Assembly: GCA_021371955.1 (NCBI GenBank)
Contig: JAJFVD010000006.1
Coordinates: 1 to 64,000 of the forward strand
Origin: Bacteroidales bacterium
GTDB taxonomy: Bacteria > Bacteroidota > Bacteroidia > Bacteroidales > UBA932
Length of the DNA: 64,000 nucleotides
Reading direction: 5' to 3'
The notes beneath the pieces were generated by a model. That model searched no databases, was not told the DNA's origin, and worked only from the letters and a program-made list of their open reading frames with translations. Made by a program: the position numbers and the translations under genes. Positions 53,119 to 62,686 of this stretch are shown here, in pieces (position 1 is the stretch's first letter; each line of letters opens with the position of its first letter).

Positions 53119-54102
53119 ATGCGAGAATTTTTCAGGCTCTTTTTTCCAATAGTTTTACTGACAATTGCCGTCGGTGTATCCTGCAACAAAACTGATGAAA
53201 CTACCACAGGCCTGTATATGTCGGGGCCACTTACATCAAATGTTCCTTCCCACCTGATTTCCGGCACTGAGTTTGAGCTCAGGGCAACAGGAATCACGCT
53301 GCCTGTAGACAGTCTCACTTATAAATGGACCACTAAAGGATTTAACGTTGACTCGCTTTTAGGGCCAACCGGAACCATAATTGTTCCCGACTCTGTTGGT
53401 CTTTATGATATTACTATCAGGGTAACGCATCCGCGATATACTGCAAGCCAGGTAAACAAAACCGTTATTGTGTTCAATCCAAATTCCGAAGAGAGTTTCA
53501 GTGGTGTTGTTAAAGGAAATCAGTACATCACAGACAGCCGGGACGGACAAAAATATTATTTCAGCAGCATTGGCAGCACAGACTGGTTTAATACAAACCT
53601 CAACTGGAATGGAAAAGGGATGCCATACAATAATGTAGATGCTTTGGCAGCAATTTTTGGCAGGCTTTACACATGGACAGAGACAACCCAGAACATTTGC
53701 CCTGCGGGGTGGAGAGTCCCTTCAAATGAAGACTGGGAAGAACTTGCAAAAAATGCAAACGGCGGAGTTGCTCTTCCATTTGACAGTAACTGGCCAAAAA
53801 TTGGCGAAAGGCTATCAGTCACAGCAAAATTAAATTCAGAAAATATCTGGAAATACAGTCCAAACAACATAAAGACCAATCTGTTCAACTGGAATGCGCT
53901 TCCAGGAGGCAACTCTTTAAACAGCCTCAGAAATTTTGTAAACATGAACCAATACGGAATGTGGTGGTCGGCAACAGAGAAAGACTCTAAAAATGCCTAT
54001 TACCGCTACATTCACTTTGACGGCCCCGATTTCCCATACAGCTATGCGGGTAAGTCAACTTTCGGCGCATCTGTAAGGTGTGTCCGCAACTCTAATAATT
54101 AA
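53119..54102 (+). CDS. FISUMP-domain lipoprotein
   Basis: 327 residues. The lipobox is VGVSCNK (Cys22). Residues about 30-120 form a PKD-like beta domain (TYKWTTKGFNVDSL, VGLYDITIRVTHP). The rest matches the Fibrobacter succinogenes major paralogous domain: DGQKYYFSSIGSTDWFNTNL, GRLYTWTE, CPAGWRVPSNEDWEEL, MWWSATEKDSKNAYYRYIHF and ASVRCVRN. These are surface lipoproteins of unknown function, common in Bacteroidota. Its stop lies 20 bp before the lemA start. Confidence 0.88.
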   Translation: MREFFRLFFPIVLLTIAVGVSCNKTDETTTGLYMSGPLTSNVPSHLISGTEFELRATGITLPVDSLTYKWTTKGFNVDSLLGPTGTIIVPDSVGLYDITIRVTHPRYTASQVNKTVIVFNPNSEESFSGVVKGNQYITDSRDGQKYYFSSIGSTDWFNTNLNWNGKGMPYNNVDALAAIFGRLYTWTETTQNICPAGWRVPSNEDWEELAKNANGGVALPFDSNWPKIGERLSVTAKLNSENIWKYSPNNIKTNLFNWNALPGGNSLNSLRNFVNMNQYGMWWSATEKDSKNAYYRYIHFDGPDFPYSYAGKSTFGASVRCVRNSNN

Positions 54103-54121
54103 CCACTTAAAACATACCAAA

Positions 54122-54718
54122 ATGAAACTTTCAAAAGGTCTGATTACACTGCTGGTGTTACTTGCAGTTGTATTTTTTATTTTCATCTGGGCCAAGGGAG
54201 CATATAACTCTATGGTTTCTCAGGATGAACAAGTTACATCTGCGTGGTCGCAGGTTGAAAATGTATATCAAAGAAGAAGTGACCTTATTCCAAATTTAGT
54301 TGCAACTGTTAAAGGATATGCAGCTCACGAAAGAGAAACTCTTGAAGGAGTAATCAACGCAAGAGCAAAAGCAACTCAGACAACAATTGACCCAACCAAC
54401 ATGACTGCCGAAAGCCTTAAACAATATCAGGCTGCACAGGGCGAACTAAGTAGCGCACTTGGCCGTTTGATGGTTGTTGTTGAGCGATATCCGGATCTCA
54501 AGGCAAATCAGAACTTCCTCGAACTTCAGGCGCAGCTGGAAGGAACAGAAAACAGAATTACAGTTGAGAGACAAAAGTTCAATGACACCGCCAGAAGTTA
54601 CAATACCTATATCAGGCAGTTTCCAAGAAACATGCTTGCAGGCATTTTTGGCTTTGACAAAAAGGCATATTTCGAAGCTCAGGCCGGTGCCGAAAATGCT
54701 CCTAAAGTTGAATTTTAA
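54122..54718 (+). CDS. lemA: LemA family membrane protein
   Basis: 199 residues from ATG 54122; the frame extends upstream into the previous gene. One N-terminal membrane helix (LITLLVLLAVVFFIFIWAKG) is followed by the helical LemA domain: YNSMVSQDEQVTSAWSQVEN, YQRRSDLIPNLVATVKGYA, and ITVERQKFNDTARSYNTYIRQ. LemA proteins are topologically anchored with the bulk outside. It forms a three-gene unit with two TPM-domain proteins, a recurrent conserved cluster of unknown exact role in membrane protein quality control or envelope maintenance. Confidence 0.93.
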   Translation: MKLSKGLITLLVLLAVVFFIFIWAKGAYNSMVSQDEQVTSAWSQVENVYQRRSDLIPNLVATVKGYAAHERETLEGVINARAKATQTTIDPTNMTAESLKQYQAAQGELSSALGRLMVVVERYPDLKANQNFLELQAQLEGTENRITVERQKFNDTARSYNTYIRQFPRNMLAGIFGFDKKAYFEAQAGAENAPKVEF

Positions 54719-54720
54719 CC

Positions 54721-55158
54721 GTGAAATCACAAGCCTTTATATCAAAGGCAGACACGGAACAAATTGTTAAGGCAATAGAGTCTGCCGAACTCAATACTTC
54801 AGGTGAGATAAGAGTTCATATAGAAGGGCAGTGCCCTGCAGACCCCGTAGAAAGGGCTGTCTATATCTTTAATAAAATAAAGATGTACAAGACCCGTGAG
54901 CGAAACGGAGTACTCATATACATTGCCTATAAATCCAGAAAATTTGCAATAATCGGGGACTCCGGCATAAACGCCGTAGTTCCTCCTGATTTCTGGAATG
55001 AGGTAAAAGAGTCACTTGGCGAATATCTCCGCAAAGGAGAGATTGCACAGGGGCTCACTGTTGCCATAGGAATGGCAGGAGAAAATCTTAAAAAATTCTT
55101 CCCGTATAAATCTGACGATACTAATGAACAGAGCAATGAAATCTCGTTTGGTGATTAG
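54721..55158 (+). CDS. TPM-domain protein
   Basis: 145 residues, starting with GTG two bases after the lemA stop. The sequence fits a single TPM domain: ESAELNTSGEIRVHIEG, RERNGVLIYIAYKSRKFAIIGD, and VKESLGEYLRKGEIAQGL. No signal peptide or membrane helix is visible. The gene overlaps the next one by 23 bp counted from its ATG 55136. TPM proteins of this kind act with LemA, but their enzymatic activity is disputed. Confidence 0.85.
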   Translation: MKSQAFISKADTEQIVKAIESAELNTSGEIRVHIEGQCPADPVERAVYIFNKIKMYKTRERNGVLIYIAYKSRKFAIIGDSGINAVVPPDFWNEVKESLGEYLRKGEIAQGLTVAIGMAGENLKKFFPYKSDDTNEQSNEISFGD

Positions 55159-55954
55159 AATTATTCTGCTTTTTGCAGCTATCACCTTCACGGTTTCGGG
55201 GCTCATGGCTCAGATACCGCAAAGGCCTCAGCCACAAAGGCTGGTTAACGATATGGCATCTGTCTTTACAGCCGAGCAGGCAGGACAGTTGGAGAGTACT
55301 TTGGTCGATTTTTCAAATAAAACTTCAAATCAGATTGTAATTCTTACCGTAAACTCTCTTGAGGGAACGGACAAATCTCAGTTTGCCTACAGCGTAGGCG
55401 AGCAGTGGGGCGTTGGACAATCTAAATTTGACAATGGACTTGTTATTCTCATAAAACCTAAAACCGGCAGTGAAAGAGGTGAAGCATTCATTGCTACCGG
55501 TTATGGTCTTGAAGGCGCACTGCCTGATGCAATTTGCAAAAGAATTGTAGAGAATGAGATGATTCCGGCTTTTACAGACAACGATTATTTCGGAGGCATT
55601 ACTAAAGCCCTGAATGTAATTTTGCCAATTGCAGCCGGAGAGTATTCGTCCAAGGAGTATGCTGCAAAAACCGATAAAGGCGGCTTTGTTCCGGCAATTG
55701 GTATAATTGTTTTCATTATTATCATGGTTGTCCTCTCTGCTTTAGGTAAAAAAGGGGGCGGAAGCAACAATATTGGCGGCGGTGGCAGAAGAGGCCCCGG
55801 TGCGCTTGAATTGCTTTTACTGGGTTCGCTGTTGTCCGGCGGCGGCAGGTCATCAGGAGGCTTTGGTGGTGGCGGATTTGGCGGCGGTGGCGGCGGCTTC
55901 GGAGGATTTGGCGGTGGCGGCTTCGGAGGAGGCGGTGCAGGCGGAAGCTGGTAA
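55136..55954 (+). CDS. TPM-domain protein with membrane helix and Gly-rich tail (YgcG-like)
   Basis: 272 residues from ATG 55136; ATG 55124 is an alternative. A signal peptide (MKSRLVIRIILLFAAITFTVSGLMAQ) precedes the TPM domain (about 30-170: RLVNDMASVFTAEQAGQLES, NQIVILTVNSLEG, IATGYGLEGALPDA). A transmembrane helix lies at about 190-210. A glycine-rich tail of about 65 residues follows (repeats of GGGFGG). The glycine tract is a low-complexity hallmark of YgcG-type proteins. Confidence 0.88.
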   Translation: MKSRLVIRIILLFAAITFTVSGLMAQIPQRPQPQRLVNDMASVFTAEQAGQLESTLVDFSNKTSNQIVILTVNSLEGTDKSQFAYSVGEQWGVGQSKFDNGLVILIKPKTGSERGEAFIATGYGLEGALPDAICKRIVENEMIPAFTDNDYFGGITKALNVILPIAAGEYSSKEYAAKTDKGGFVPAIGIIVFIIIMVVLSALGKKGGGSNNIGGGGRRGPGALELLLLGSLLSGGGRSSGGFGGGGFGGGGGGFGGFGGGGFGGGGAGGSW

Positions 55955-55959
55955 CGGCT

Positions 55960-57090
55960 CTATTTGTCTGATATCAGGTTAATCACAACAATTTCGGATT
56001 TTGTTCCTATTCTGTATTTTGGCCCCCATAGGCCAAGTCCGGATGTGACAAAGTATTGTGTATCACCTATTCTTAAGTATCCGTATGAATGTTTGAAAAA
56101 CAGCTTCACCAGTATGTTTCCCGGCCAAAACTGTCCATTGTGCGTATGACCGGAAAATTGGAGGTCAACTCCGTTTTTAGCAGCATCTTCAAGATTTCTG
56201 GGCTGATGGTCAAGCAGTATTACAGGCAATGATTTATCTGTATTTCTTAAAAGCGTGTCGAGCGAAATACGGCCGCTGTTGGTAATATCATCTCTTCCCA
56301 CAATATAGAATGCACTGTCAACCAAAGCGACAGAATCTTTTAAAAATGTAATCCCGGACGATTTAATGTAATTATAAATTTCCTCACGCTTTCTGCCATA
56401 GAATTCGTGATTTCCGGTTATTGCAAATACTCCGCGGGGAGCATAAAGTTTGCCTAACTCCTCTTTCATGTTCTGGTTAATGAGAGGATGCGGGTCGCGG
56501 TCTGCAATATCTCCGGCTAAGAGAATGACATCACCCTTTTGGGTATTGATTAATTCCACATATTTTTTCAGGTCCTTTTTATTTATGTAGGAGCTGAGGT
56601 GTATATCGCTCGCAACTACCAGTTTAAGCTTACCTCCGGGAAGAGGTTTGTGTGTTGTCAAATCAAGTGTAGTGATTACTGGATTATTGAACTTATAGTT
56701 ACCATATGCAAGTACAGAAGTAACGACTACAATTCCAAAAACGAAAAGGAGCGTTTTTACCAGCTGATAATTTTCTTTAATATAAAGCGGATATATGTCA
56801 AAAATCCTGTTTATGAGCCGGATGATATCCACTCCCAGGATAAATATTGCAAAGTAAACCAGAGCAATCATCCATGTAAATCCGACTGCCGAAAGCACTG
56901 TTCCTGCAGACTGACGCATATTGTCCCCAAGAAACATCTTAACAAAAAAGGCGGCCATTGAGCCAATAAATATTACAGAATAGATGATTTTTAGCCATAA
57001 AAAAGGCGGAAGCGCCTGCAAACCTCTGATGAACACATAAAAACTAAGACCAAAAAAGGAAAAGAGAATGACTATAAAAGCGTAAATCAT
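55960..57090 (-). CDS. Membrane-bound metallophosphoesterase
   Basis: 376 residues. Four or five N-terminal helices (about 1-140) precede a calcineurin-like phosphoesterase domain with VASDIHLSSY, LLAGDIADRDP, ITGNHEFYGRK, LLDHQPRN and QFSGHTHNGQF. This arrangement resembles YkuE/LpxG-like phosphoesterases acting on lipid or cell-wall phosphates. The substrate is unknown. Convergent with the TPM gene, and its start is close to the divergent hydrolase gene. Confidence 0.88.
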   Translation of the reverse strand: MIYAFIVILFSFFGLSFYVFIRGLQALPPFLWLKIIYSVIFIGSMAAFFVKMFLGDNMRQSAGTVLSAVGFTWMIALVYFAIFILGVDIIRLINRIFDIYPLYIKENYQLVKTLLFVFGIVVVTSVLAYGNYKFNNPVITTLDLTTHKPLPGGKLKLVVASDIHLSSYINKKDLKKYVELINTQKGDVILLAGDIADRDPHPLINQNMKEELGKLYAPRGVFAITGNHEFYGRKREEIYNYIKSSGITFLKDSVALVDSAFYIVGRDDITNSGRISLDTLLRNTDKSLPVILLDHQPRNLEDAAKNGVDLQFSGHTHNGQFWPGNILVKLFFKHSYGYLRIGDTQYFVTSGLGLWGPKYRIGTKSEIVVINLISDK

Positions 57091-57159
57091 GTGAGTTGTT
57101 TATAAGTTGCAAAAATAACATATAACTTTACTTATTGTTTGAATTGGCAAATACTATAT

Positions 57160-58209
57160 ATGAAAATCTTATTATTATCCATTGCAGTACTCTTGCTCAA
57201 TTCCTGCGGCAGCAAAGAAAGGTTGTTTTCTCCTTCTTTCAACAGCAACCTTGAATACAAAGCAGATGGCTACACTGCAGATTATCTTGGAAAAGATTTC
57301 ATTAAGAGGCATATAATTCTTAAGGACGATTTCGACGGCCCGGCTATTGCCACCCTTGTAATGAGAGTCATTCCTGCAAATAGCGACACTGCATTACTTT
57401 ACATTCACGGATACAGCGACTATTTCTTTCAGACAGAACTTTCGGAAAGGGTTCAGGCAGCCAACATGACTTTTTATGCACTTGATCTCAGGCGCTACGG
57501 CCGTTCTAAGCTTCCACATCAAATTTGGTACGATGTAAGGAATATCTCAGATTATTTCGAAGAGATAGACTCATCAATAAATATAATAAGGCGTGACGGC
57601 TACAATAATATTGTACTTATGGCCCACTCGACCGGCGGCCTTATTGCTTCTCTTTATGCCGCTTCAAAAAAAGATGATTTTCCTGTTGTCTCGATTGTAC
57701 TGAACAGCCCTTTTTTTGACTTTAACATGAATGGGTTTAATGAATCTGTTGGAGTTCCAATAATATCTATGTTAGGAAAACTGTTCCCTAACATGGTTGT
57801 AAACCGGAAAGTGAGTCCGGTAAATTGTATGAGTATGCACAAAAGTTACTACGGGGAGTGGAACTTTGACACGATAATGAAACCTATAAAATCGCCTCTG
57901 GTAACGGCTTCATGGGTGAGAGCAATTCACAAAGGGCAAAAACAGTTGCAAAAAGGAATTAAAATCGCCTGCCCGGTTCTGGTTATGACATCCGGCTCCA
58001 GTTCAAAAGGTATGACATTCAGAAAAGAACACCTTGGAAGCGATACTGTTCTGGATGTAGAGGACATTCAGAATTTTTCTAAAAAAATTGAAGGAAAAAC
58101 AGATTTGATGATTTTCCCAAATGGGCTACACGACCTTGTTCTCTCACGCAAAGAGGTGAGAGACAAGGTGTATAACTCAATGTTTAAATGGATTAAAGAA
58201 GCTTCTTGA
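57160..58209 (+). CDS. Alpha/beta hydrolase lipoprotein
   Basis: 349 residues from ATG 57160; a TTG at 57139 is less likely. The lipoprotein signal is [16 protein letters not shown] (lipobox LNSC). The nucleophile elbow is [11 protein letters not shown] (about 145-155), and [13 protein letters not shown] fits the oxyanion-hole strand. The C-terminus contains [14 protein letters not shown] with the probable catalytic His. It resembles monoacylglycerol-lipase/lysophospholipase-like enzymes; the substrate is unknown. It overlaps the convergent fumarase gene by 17 bp. Confidence 0.87.
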   Translation: MKILLLSIAVLLLNSCGSKERLFSPSFNSNLEYKADGYTADYLGKDFIKRHIILKDDFDGPAIATLVMRVIPANSDTALLYIHGYSDYFFQTELSERVQAANMTFYALDLRRYGRSKLPHQIWYDVRNISDYFEEIDSSINIIRRDGYNNIVLMAHSTGGLIASLYAASKKDDFPVVSIVLNSPFFDFNMNGFNESVGVPIISMLGKLFPNMVVNRKVSPVNCMSMHKSYYGEWNFDTIMKPIKSPLVTASWVRAIHKGQKQLQKGIKIACPVLVMTSGSSSKGMTFRKEHLGSDTVLDVEDIQNFSKKIEGKTDLMIFPNGLHDLVLSRKEVRDKVYNSMFKWIKEAS

Positions 58210-59809
58210 AAAAGTCGTTTCCTTTGTCGTCCACGAGAATGAATGCAGGGAAGTTTTCAACTTCAATTTTCCATATTGCCTCCATTCCAAGTTCGGGATA
58301 TTCAAGAACCTCTACTTTTTTAATGCTGTCCTGTGCAAGTATTGCTGCAGGGCCCCCAATGCTGCCAAGATAGAATCCGCCATATTTTTTGCAGGCGTCT
58401 GTTACCTGCTGGCTTCTGTTTCCTTTGGCAATCATAATCATGCTACCTCCCTGGCTCTGGAAAAGGTCCACGTAAGAGTCCATGCGGCCCGCAGTTGTAG
58501 GGCCAAATGAACCGCTTGGCATTCCTTTAGGAGTTTTTGCCGGTCCTGCATAATAAATGGGATGCTCTTTGAGATATTGAGGAAGTCCAAGACCTGCATC
58601 TATGCGCTCTTTAAGCTTCGCATGGGCGATGTCTCTTCCAACAATTATTGTTCCTTTAAGCAGAAGGAATGTTGAAACAGGGTATTTTGAAAGGTCGGCC
58701 AGAACCTCTTTCATTGGACGGTTAAGGTCTATTTTAATACCACCTTCGTGAGCGGCATTGCCAGTACGGAATTTATCCGGAACAAGGCGGATTGGGTTTG
58801 AATCCAATGTTTCAAGCCAGATACCGTCTTTGTTTATTTTCCCCTTTACATTCCTGTCGGCACTGCACGATACTCCCATTCCAACGGGGCAGGATGCTCC
58901 GTGTCGCGGAAGCCTTATTACTCTTATGTCGTGGGCAAAGTACTTGCCGCCGAACTGTGCTCCTATTCCCAATGATTGTGCTGCCTTGAGCAGTTTTGCC
59001 TCCATCTCGAGGTCGCGGAAAGCGTGCCCCTCTTCACCCCCTGTTTTAGGTAGGTTATCCAGATATTTTACAGAAGCTAGTTTTACGGTTTTCATACAGG
59101 TCTCTGCGGAAGTTCCTCCAATTACAAATGCAATATGATATGGAGGGCATGCCGCTGTTCCAAGAGTTTTCATCTTTTCGATAAGGAACTTCTCAAGTGA
59201 AGCCGGATTCAAAAGTGCTTTTGTCTCCTGAAAAAGATAGCTTTTGTTGGCAGATCCGCCGCCTTTAGCGACAAACAAAAATTTGTATTCTCCTCCCTCT
59301 GTTGCATAGATGTCTATTTGAGCAGGAAGATTATTGCCCGAGTTTTTCTCGGTGTACATATCGAGTGCGATTGTCTGTGAATAACGTAGGTTGTCGGTTG
59401 TGTATGTATCAAATACTCCGTGCGAAAGCGCCTCTTCGTCTCCTCCTCCTGTCCACACATTCTGGCCTTTCTTTGCTACAATAGTGGCCGTTCCTGTATC
59501 CTGACAAAAAGGGAGAACACCTTTTGATGCGATATCGGCATTAAGAAGCATTGTGAGAGCAACCGCCCTGTCGTTTACGCTGGCTTCCGGGTCGCTCAGG
59601 ATTTTTGCCACCTGTTCATTGTGCTCCGGACGAAGCATAAATGCAATATCGTGCATTGCCTGTTTTGCAAGCAGGCGCAAACCTTCGGGATTTACTTTAA
59701 GAATATCCTTACCGTCAAACTTTTCTGTTGACACATAATCTCTGGTTAAAAGATGATACTTTGTTGTATCCTCTCCCAGAGGAAATGTTGTGTGAAATTT
59801 AAACTCCAT
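58193..59809 (-). CDS. fumB: Class I fumarate hydratase ([4Fe-4S])
   Basis: 538 residues from ATG 59809 ([21 protein letters not shown]). The iron-sulfur-dependent FumA/FumB type is recognised by its alpha and beta parts in one chain. Cys in [13 protein letters not shown], Cys in [11 protein letters not shown] and Cys in [13 protein letters not shown] fit the cluster ligands. The beta part includes [18 protein letters not shown]. It interconverts fumarate and malate, matching the reductive succinate/propionate route suggested by mutAB. An oxygen-sensitive enzyme agrees with an anaerobe. FumA versus FumB naming is arbitrary here. Confidence 0.92.
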   Translation of the reverse strand: MEFKFHTTFPLGEDTTKYHLLTRDYVSTEKFDGKDILKVNPEGLRLLAKQAMHDIAFMLRPEHNEQVAKILSDPEASVNDRAVALTMLLNADIASKGVLPFCQDTGTATIVAKKGQNVWTGGGDEEALSHGVFDTYTTDNLRYSQTIALDMYTEKNSGNNLPAQIDIYATEGGEYKFLFVAKGGGSANKSYLFQETKALLNPASLEKFLIEKMKTLGTAACPPYHIAFVIGGTSAETCMKTVKLASVKYLDNLPKTGGEEGHAFRDLEMEAKLLKAAQSLGIGAQFGGKYFAHDIRVIRLPRHGASCPVGMGVSCSADRNVKGKINKDGIWLETLDSNPIRLVPDKFRTGNAAHEGGIKIDLNRPMKEVLADLSKYPVSTFLLLKGTIIVGRDIAHAKLKERIDAGLGLPQYLKEHPIYYAGPAKTPKGMPSGSFGPTTAGRMDSYVDLFQSQGGSMIMIAKGNRSQQVTDACKKYGGFYLGSIGGPAAILAQDSIKKVEVLEYPELGMEAIWKIEVENFPAFILVDDKGNDFFKKLL

Positions 59810-59871
59810 CTCTTTATTGTTTATAATTTTTTTGTTCGGGAATGCGGCAAAATCCATACCAATCGGGGCAA

Positions 59872-60958
59872 TTAACCCTGACTTCCCATAAGAAAACTCC
59901 TCATAAATTCATTAATGTCGCCATCAAGTACCGATTGAGTGTCGGAAGTCTCGTAACCGGTTCTCAGGTCCTTTACCATTTTGTACGGGTGCAGGACATA
60001 ACTCCTTATTTGTGAGCCCCATTCAATTTTCAGCTTTTTACCTTCGAGTTCGGCTTCCTTTTCTTTCCTTTTGCGAAGCTCAAGTTCGTACAGATGCGAC
60101 TTTAGAATTCTCATTGCGTTTGCACGGTTGTCGAGCTGAGAACGGCTTTCGGTGTTCTCAACTGTAATGCCGGTAGGAAGGTGCCTCACCCGCACACCGG
60201 TCTCAACCTTGTTTACATTCTGCCCGCCTGCACCTCCGGAACGGAAGGTATCCCATTCGAGGTCTCCGGCGTTTATTTCAATAGTTATTGTATCGTCAAC
60301 TGCTGGATAGACATATACCGAAGAAAATGTGGTTTGTCTCTTGCCCTGGGAATTAAACGGAGATATCCGCACAAGCCTGTGCACTCCGCTCTCTGCCTTC
60401 AGGTAACCATAAGCATAGTCTCCTTCAAATTCAATGGTCACAGATTTTATTCCGGCTTCATCGCCATCTAAAAGGTCATAGATATGAACCTTATAACCGT
60501 TTCTCTCGCCCCAGCGCACATACATCCGCATTAACATTGAAGACCAGTCGTTGCTTTCCGTACCTCCTGCACCTGAATTGATTTTAAGGATGGCGCCAAG
60601 ATTGTCCCCCTCGCTGCCAAGCATACTCCTCAACTCCAGATTTTCAAGTTTCTTTATTAATTCGTTATAATGCGCAGTAACCTCTTCCTCAATAGTCTCA
60701 TCTTCTTTTGAGAATTCAATGAGTACAATAAGATCTTCAAGATATTTTTCAATCTCCGAAAATCCTTTTACCCAAAATCTTAGAATAGAAACTTTTTTAA
60801 GGAACAGCTCGGCCTCTTTCGGGTCGTTCCAAAAATCGGAAGCCTGAATAGCCTCCTCACTCTTTATTAATTCTTCTTTTTTAGAACCGATGTCAAAGAG
60901 ACCTCCCCAGCGAAGTAAGACGCTGCTGGATCTCTTTCGAATACTCCAGATTAATCAT
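59872..60958 (-). CDS. prfB: Peptide chain release factor 2 with programmed +1 frameshift
   Basis: The 0-frame begins ATG 60958 ([14 protein letters not shown]), reads 21 codons and stops at TGA (60895-60893). The +1 frame continues from GAC at 60894 to 59872, giving about 361 residues in total. The RF2 SPF anticodon-like motif lies in [17 protein letters not shown] lies in [17 protein letters not shown]-terminal helical domain is present. The UGA is recognised by RF2 itself, so low RF2 lets the frameshift proceed and restores its level. The gene is followed by the convergently unlinked fumarase. Confidence 0.96.
60892..60911 (-). promoter_or_regulatory. RF2 autoregulatory frameshift site
   Basis: Reading leftwards: GGGGAGG then TCT, CTT TGA C. 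The CTTTGAC slip site (60898-60892) is the conserved RF2 shift signal, and the GGGAGG stretch three bases upstream matches the internal Shine-Dalgarno-like stimulator. The sequence context is complete, so the site should be functional. Confidence 0.93.
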
Positions 60959-60982
60959 TTCAATAATTTTAATGGTGCAAAG

Positions 60983-61450
60983 TTAACCAATTATTTTGTT
61001 AACCGCCGATAGTGCCTGATCATAATCAAAACCTCTTGAAAGTGCAAATCGTATTAGCTTCTCAGTTTTTTTTGCGCGACTCTCGTCTTTACCGATTGTT
61101 TTTGCCTTAACAGTCAGAATCTTTAAAAGTCTTTCTGCCTCCGATGTTTTGTCCAGTTCTTTAATTGCTTCTGCAATTATGCTTTGCTCTATTTTTTTGC
61201 GCCTGAGCGCAAACGAAATTTTTCTGCCGCCCCATCCGGAAAGACGGCTCTTATCTCTTACAAAAGCCCGTGAATACCTGTTGTCGTCAACAAATTTATC
61301 TTCCTTAAGACTCTCCAGTATCTTCTCCGCTTCTCCGGCATTAAGCTCGAAACGCTCCAGTTTTGACAAAATATCACTTTCGCAATATTCACGCATAGAG
61401 CAGACCCTCTGCATGGCCTGCAGAGCAGAAGAGCCCCTGGCGGGGCTCAT
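60983..61450 (-). CDS. recX: RecX-family regulator of RecA
   Basis: 155 residues. It is recognisable as RecX by ALQAMQRVCSMREYCESDILSKL split at the N-terminus, LKEDKFVDDNRYSRAFVRDK (about 48-67), GGRKISFALRRKKIEQSII, and KLIRFALSRGFDYDQALSAV. RecX inhibits RecA filament growth. recA is not next to it in this window. The start could be further upstream. It stands 24 bp upstream of prfB on the same strand. Confidence 0.88.
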   Translation of the reverse strand: MSPARGSSALQAMQRVCSMREYCESDILSKLERFELNAGEAEKILESLKEDKFVDDNRYSRAFVRDKSRLSGWGGRKISFALRRKKIEQSIIAEAIKELDKTSEAERLLKILTVKAKTIGKDESRAKKTEKLIRFALSRGFDYDQALSAVNKIIG

Positions 61451-61480
61451 GCTTTTATGTTTTTGATTTTCCGTATCTCT

Positions 61481-62683
61481 CTATTTTTCTGCTATCAGCT
61501 CCTCAACAAAGGTATCAAATTCTTTAACAAAATTTGTATAGTGAACGCCTGTTCCGGGGCCTGAAAATCCTGAATGTATCTTTCTCACATTCCCTTTTTT
61601 GTCGATTATTATTGTTGTGGGAAAAGCCCTGAAGTTTTCGAGTTCCGGCAATGCCTCCTTTATTTTTGAAGGAGTAAATCCTGATATAAGTACTTCATAA
61701 GGAATCTTTGCAACGCTCACAAGTTTCATCGCTTCGGCCCTGGCTGCATCAAAACCTTCCGGACGTTCAAATGCAAGGCAAACAATCTCAAGTGACGGTT
61801 TGTACTTTTCATAAACACCGGCTAAAAATTTGCTTTCATCAAGGCAGTTAGGACACCAAGATCCGCTAATCTGGACCACAACCACCTTATTTGCAAACTT
61901 TTCATCCTTAAGGCTCACTGCCTTGCCATCAAGATTCGGGAACGAGAAACCTAGTGTTTTATATCCCTTTTTCATTCCGGTAATTGCATAGGCATCGGGT
62001 AACTGCGCATCTTCTTTGCGAACAGCTCTTCCCTCTTCAAGAGATTTGAAGCCGGAATACATTTTTATGTTTGAAAGGGAATCATTTGAAACCATATCAG
62101 CAGTAAAGAGCCTTATAAACCCTCCATCGAAACATGATAACATGAGCTTGTTTTCCGAAGTAACCAATCCTTCAAAAAAACGATAGTCTCCGGACGGGGT
62201 CAGGAACGAACCGGTAACTTTCCCGTTTGCTTCTGCAAATTCTCCAATTATTTCATTTTCGCCAAGTTTAACGAGCCATCTGCCGGCAGCAGAGAATGAC
62301 GGTGTCTGCGGCTTTTCTGTGAAACGCCAGCCGGTATTGGGAACAGCTGTCACAGGCATTGTATAGGAAGTACGGACAAAGTTGCCCGAGAGCCCCTCTT
62401 TTGTGAATCCAAGAGCGAAGCGGGAGCTGAACAGCGGCATCTCAATAAAGAGCGAGTCTCCGGCCATTTTAATATCCTTAACTTCATATCTGGACTCTCC
62501 GGTTATAATCTCAATTGTTGTATCGGACGGAGATATCTTAAGTTCAAAATTGAACGGAATTTCTGTTGAATCCGATGTGAGAAGAACAGCTCTCCACACT
62601 CCGGGAGTGAGTTGAGCCTTCTTTGTCCCGCACGAAGCAAGAATCAGTGCGCAAATTACCAGGGGAAAAATAATTTTCTTCAT
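61481..62683 (-). CDS. TlpA-like thioredoxin-fold lipoprotein
   Basis: 400 residues. The lipoprotein signal is MKKIIFPLVICALILASC (Cys18). A beta-rich N-terminal region (about 25-240) has lipocalin-like repeats such as GVWRAVLLTSDSTEI. The C-terminal TlpA/ResA thioredoxin domain (about 255-400) has the active site SGSWCPNCLDES (WCPNC) and cis-Pro RAFPTTIII. Such proteins reduce periplasmic disulfides, e.g. for cytochrome maturation, in Bacteroidota. It is followed 31 bp later by recX on the same strand. Confidence 0.9.
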   Translation of the reverse strand: MKKIIFPLVICALILASCGTKKAQLTPGVWRAVLLTSDSTEIPFNFELKISPSDTTIEIITGESRYEVKDIKMAGDSLFIEMPLFSSRFALGFTKEGLSGNFVRTSYTMPVTAVPNTGWRFTEKPQTPSFSAAGRWLVKLGENEIIGEFAEANGKVTGSFLTPSGDYRFFEGLVTSENKLMLSCFDGGFIRLFTADMVSNDSLSNIKMYSGFKSLEEGRAVRKEDAQLPDAYAITGMKKGYKTLGFSFPNLDGKAVSLKDEKFANKVVVVQISGSWCPNCLDESKFLAGVYEKYKPSLEIVCLAFERPEGFDAARAEAMKLVSVAKIPYEVLISGFTPSKIKEALPELENFRAFPTTIIIDKKGNVRKIHSGFSGPGTGVHYTNFVKEFDTFVEELIAEK

Positions 62684-62686
62684 AGT

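Noticed and set aside
55840..55950. Repetitive DNA that could be taken for a tandem repeat array
   Set aside because: It encodes the glycine-rich tail of the YgcG-like protein in frame.
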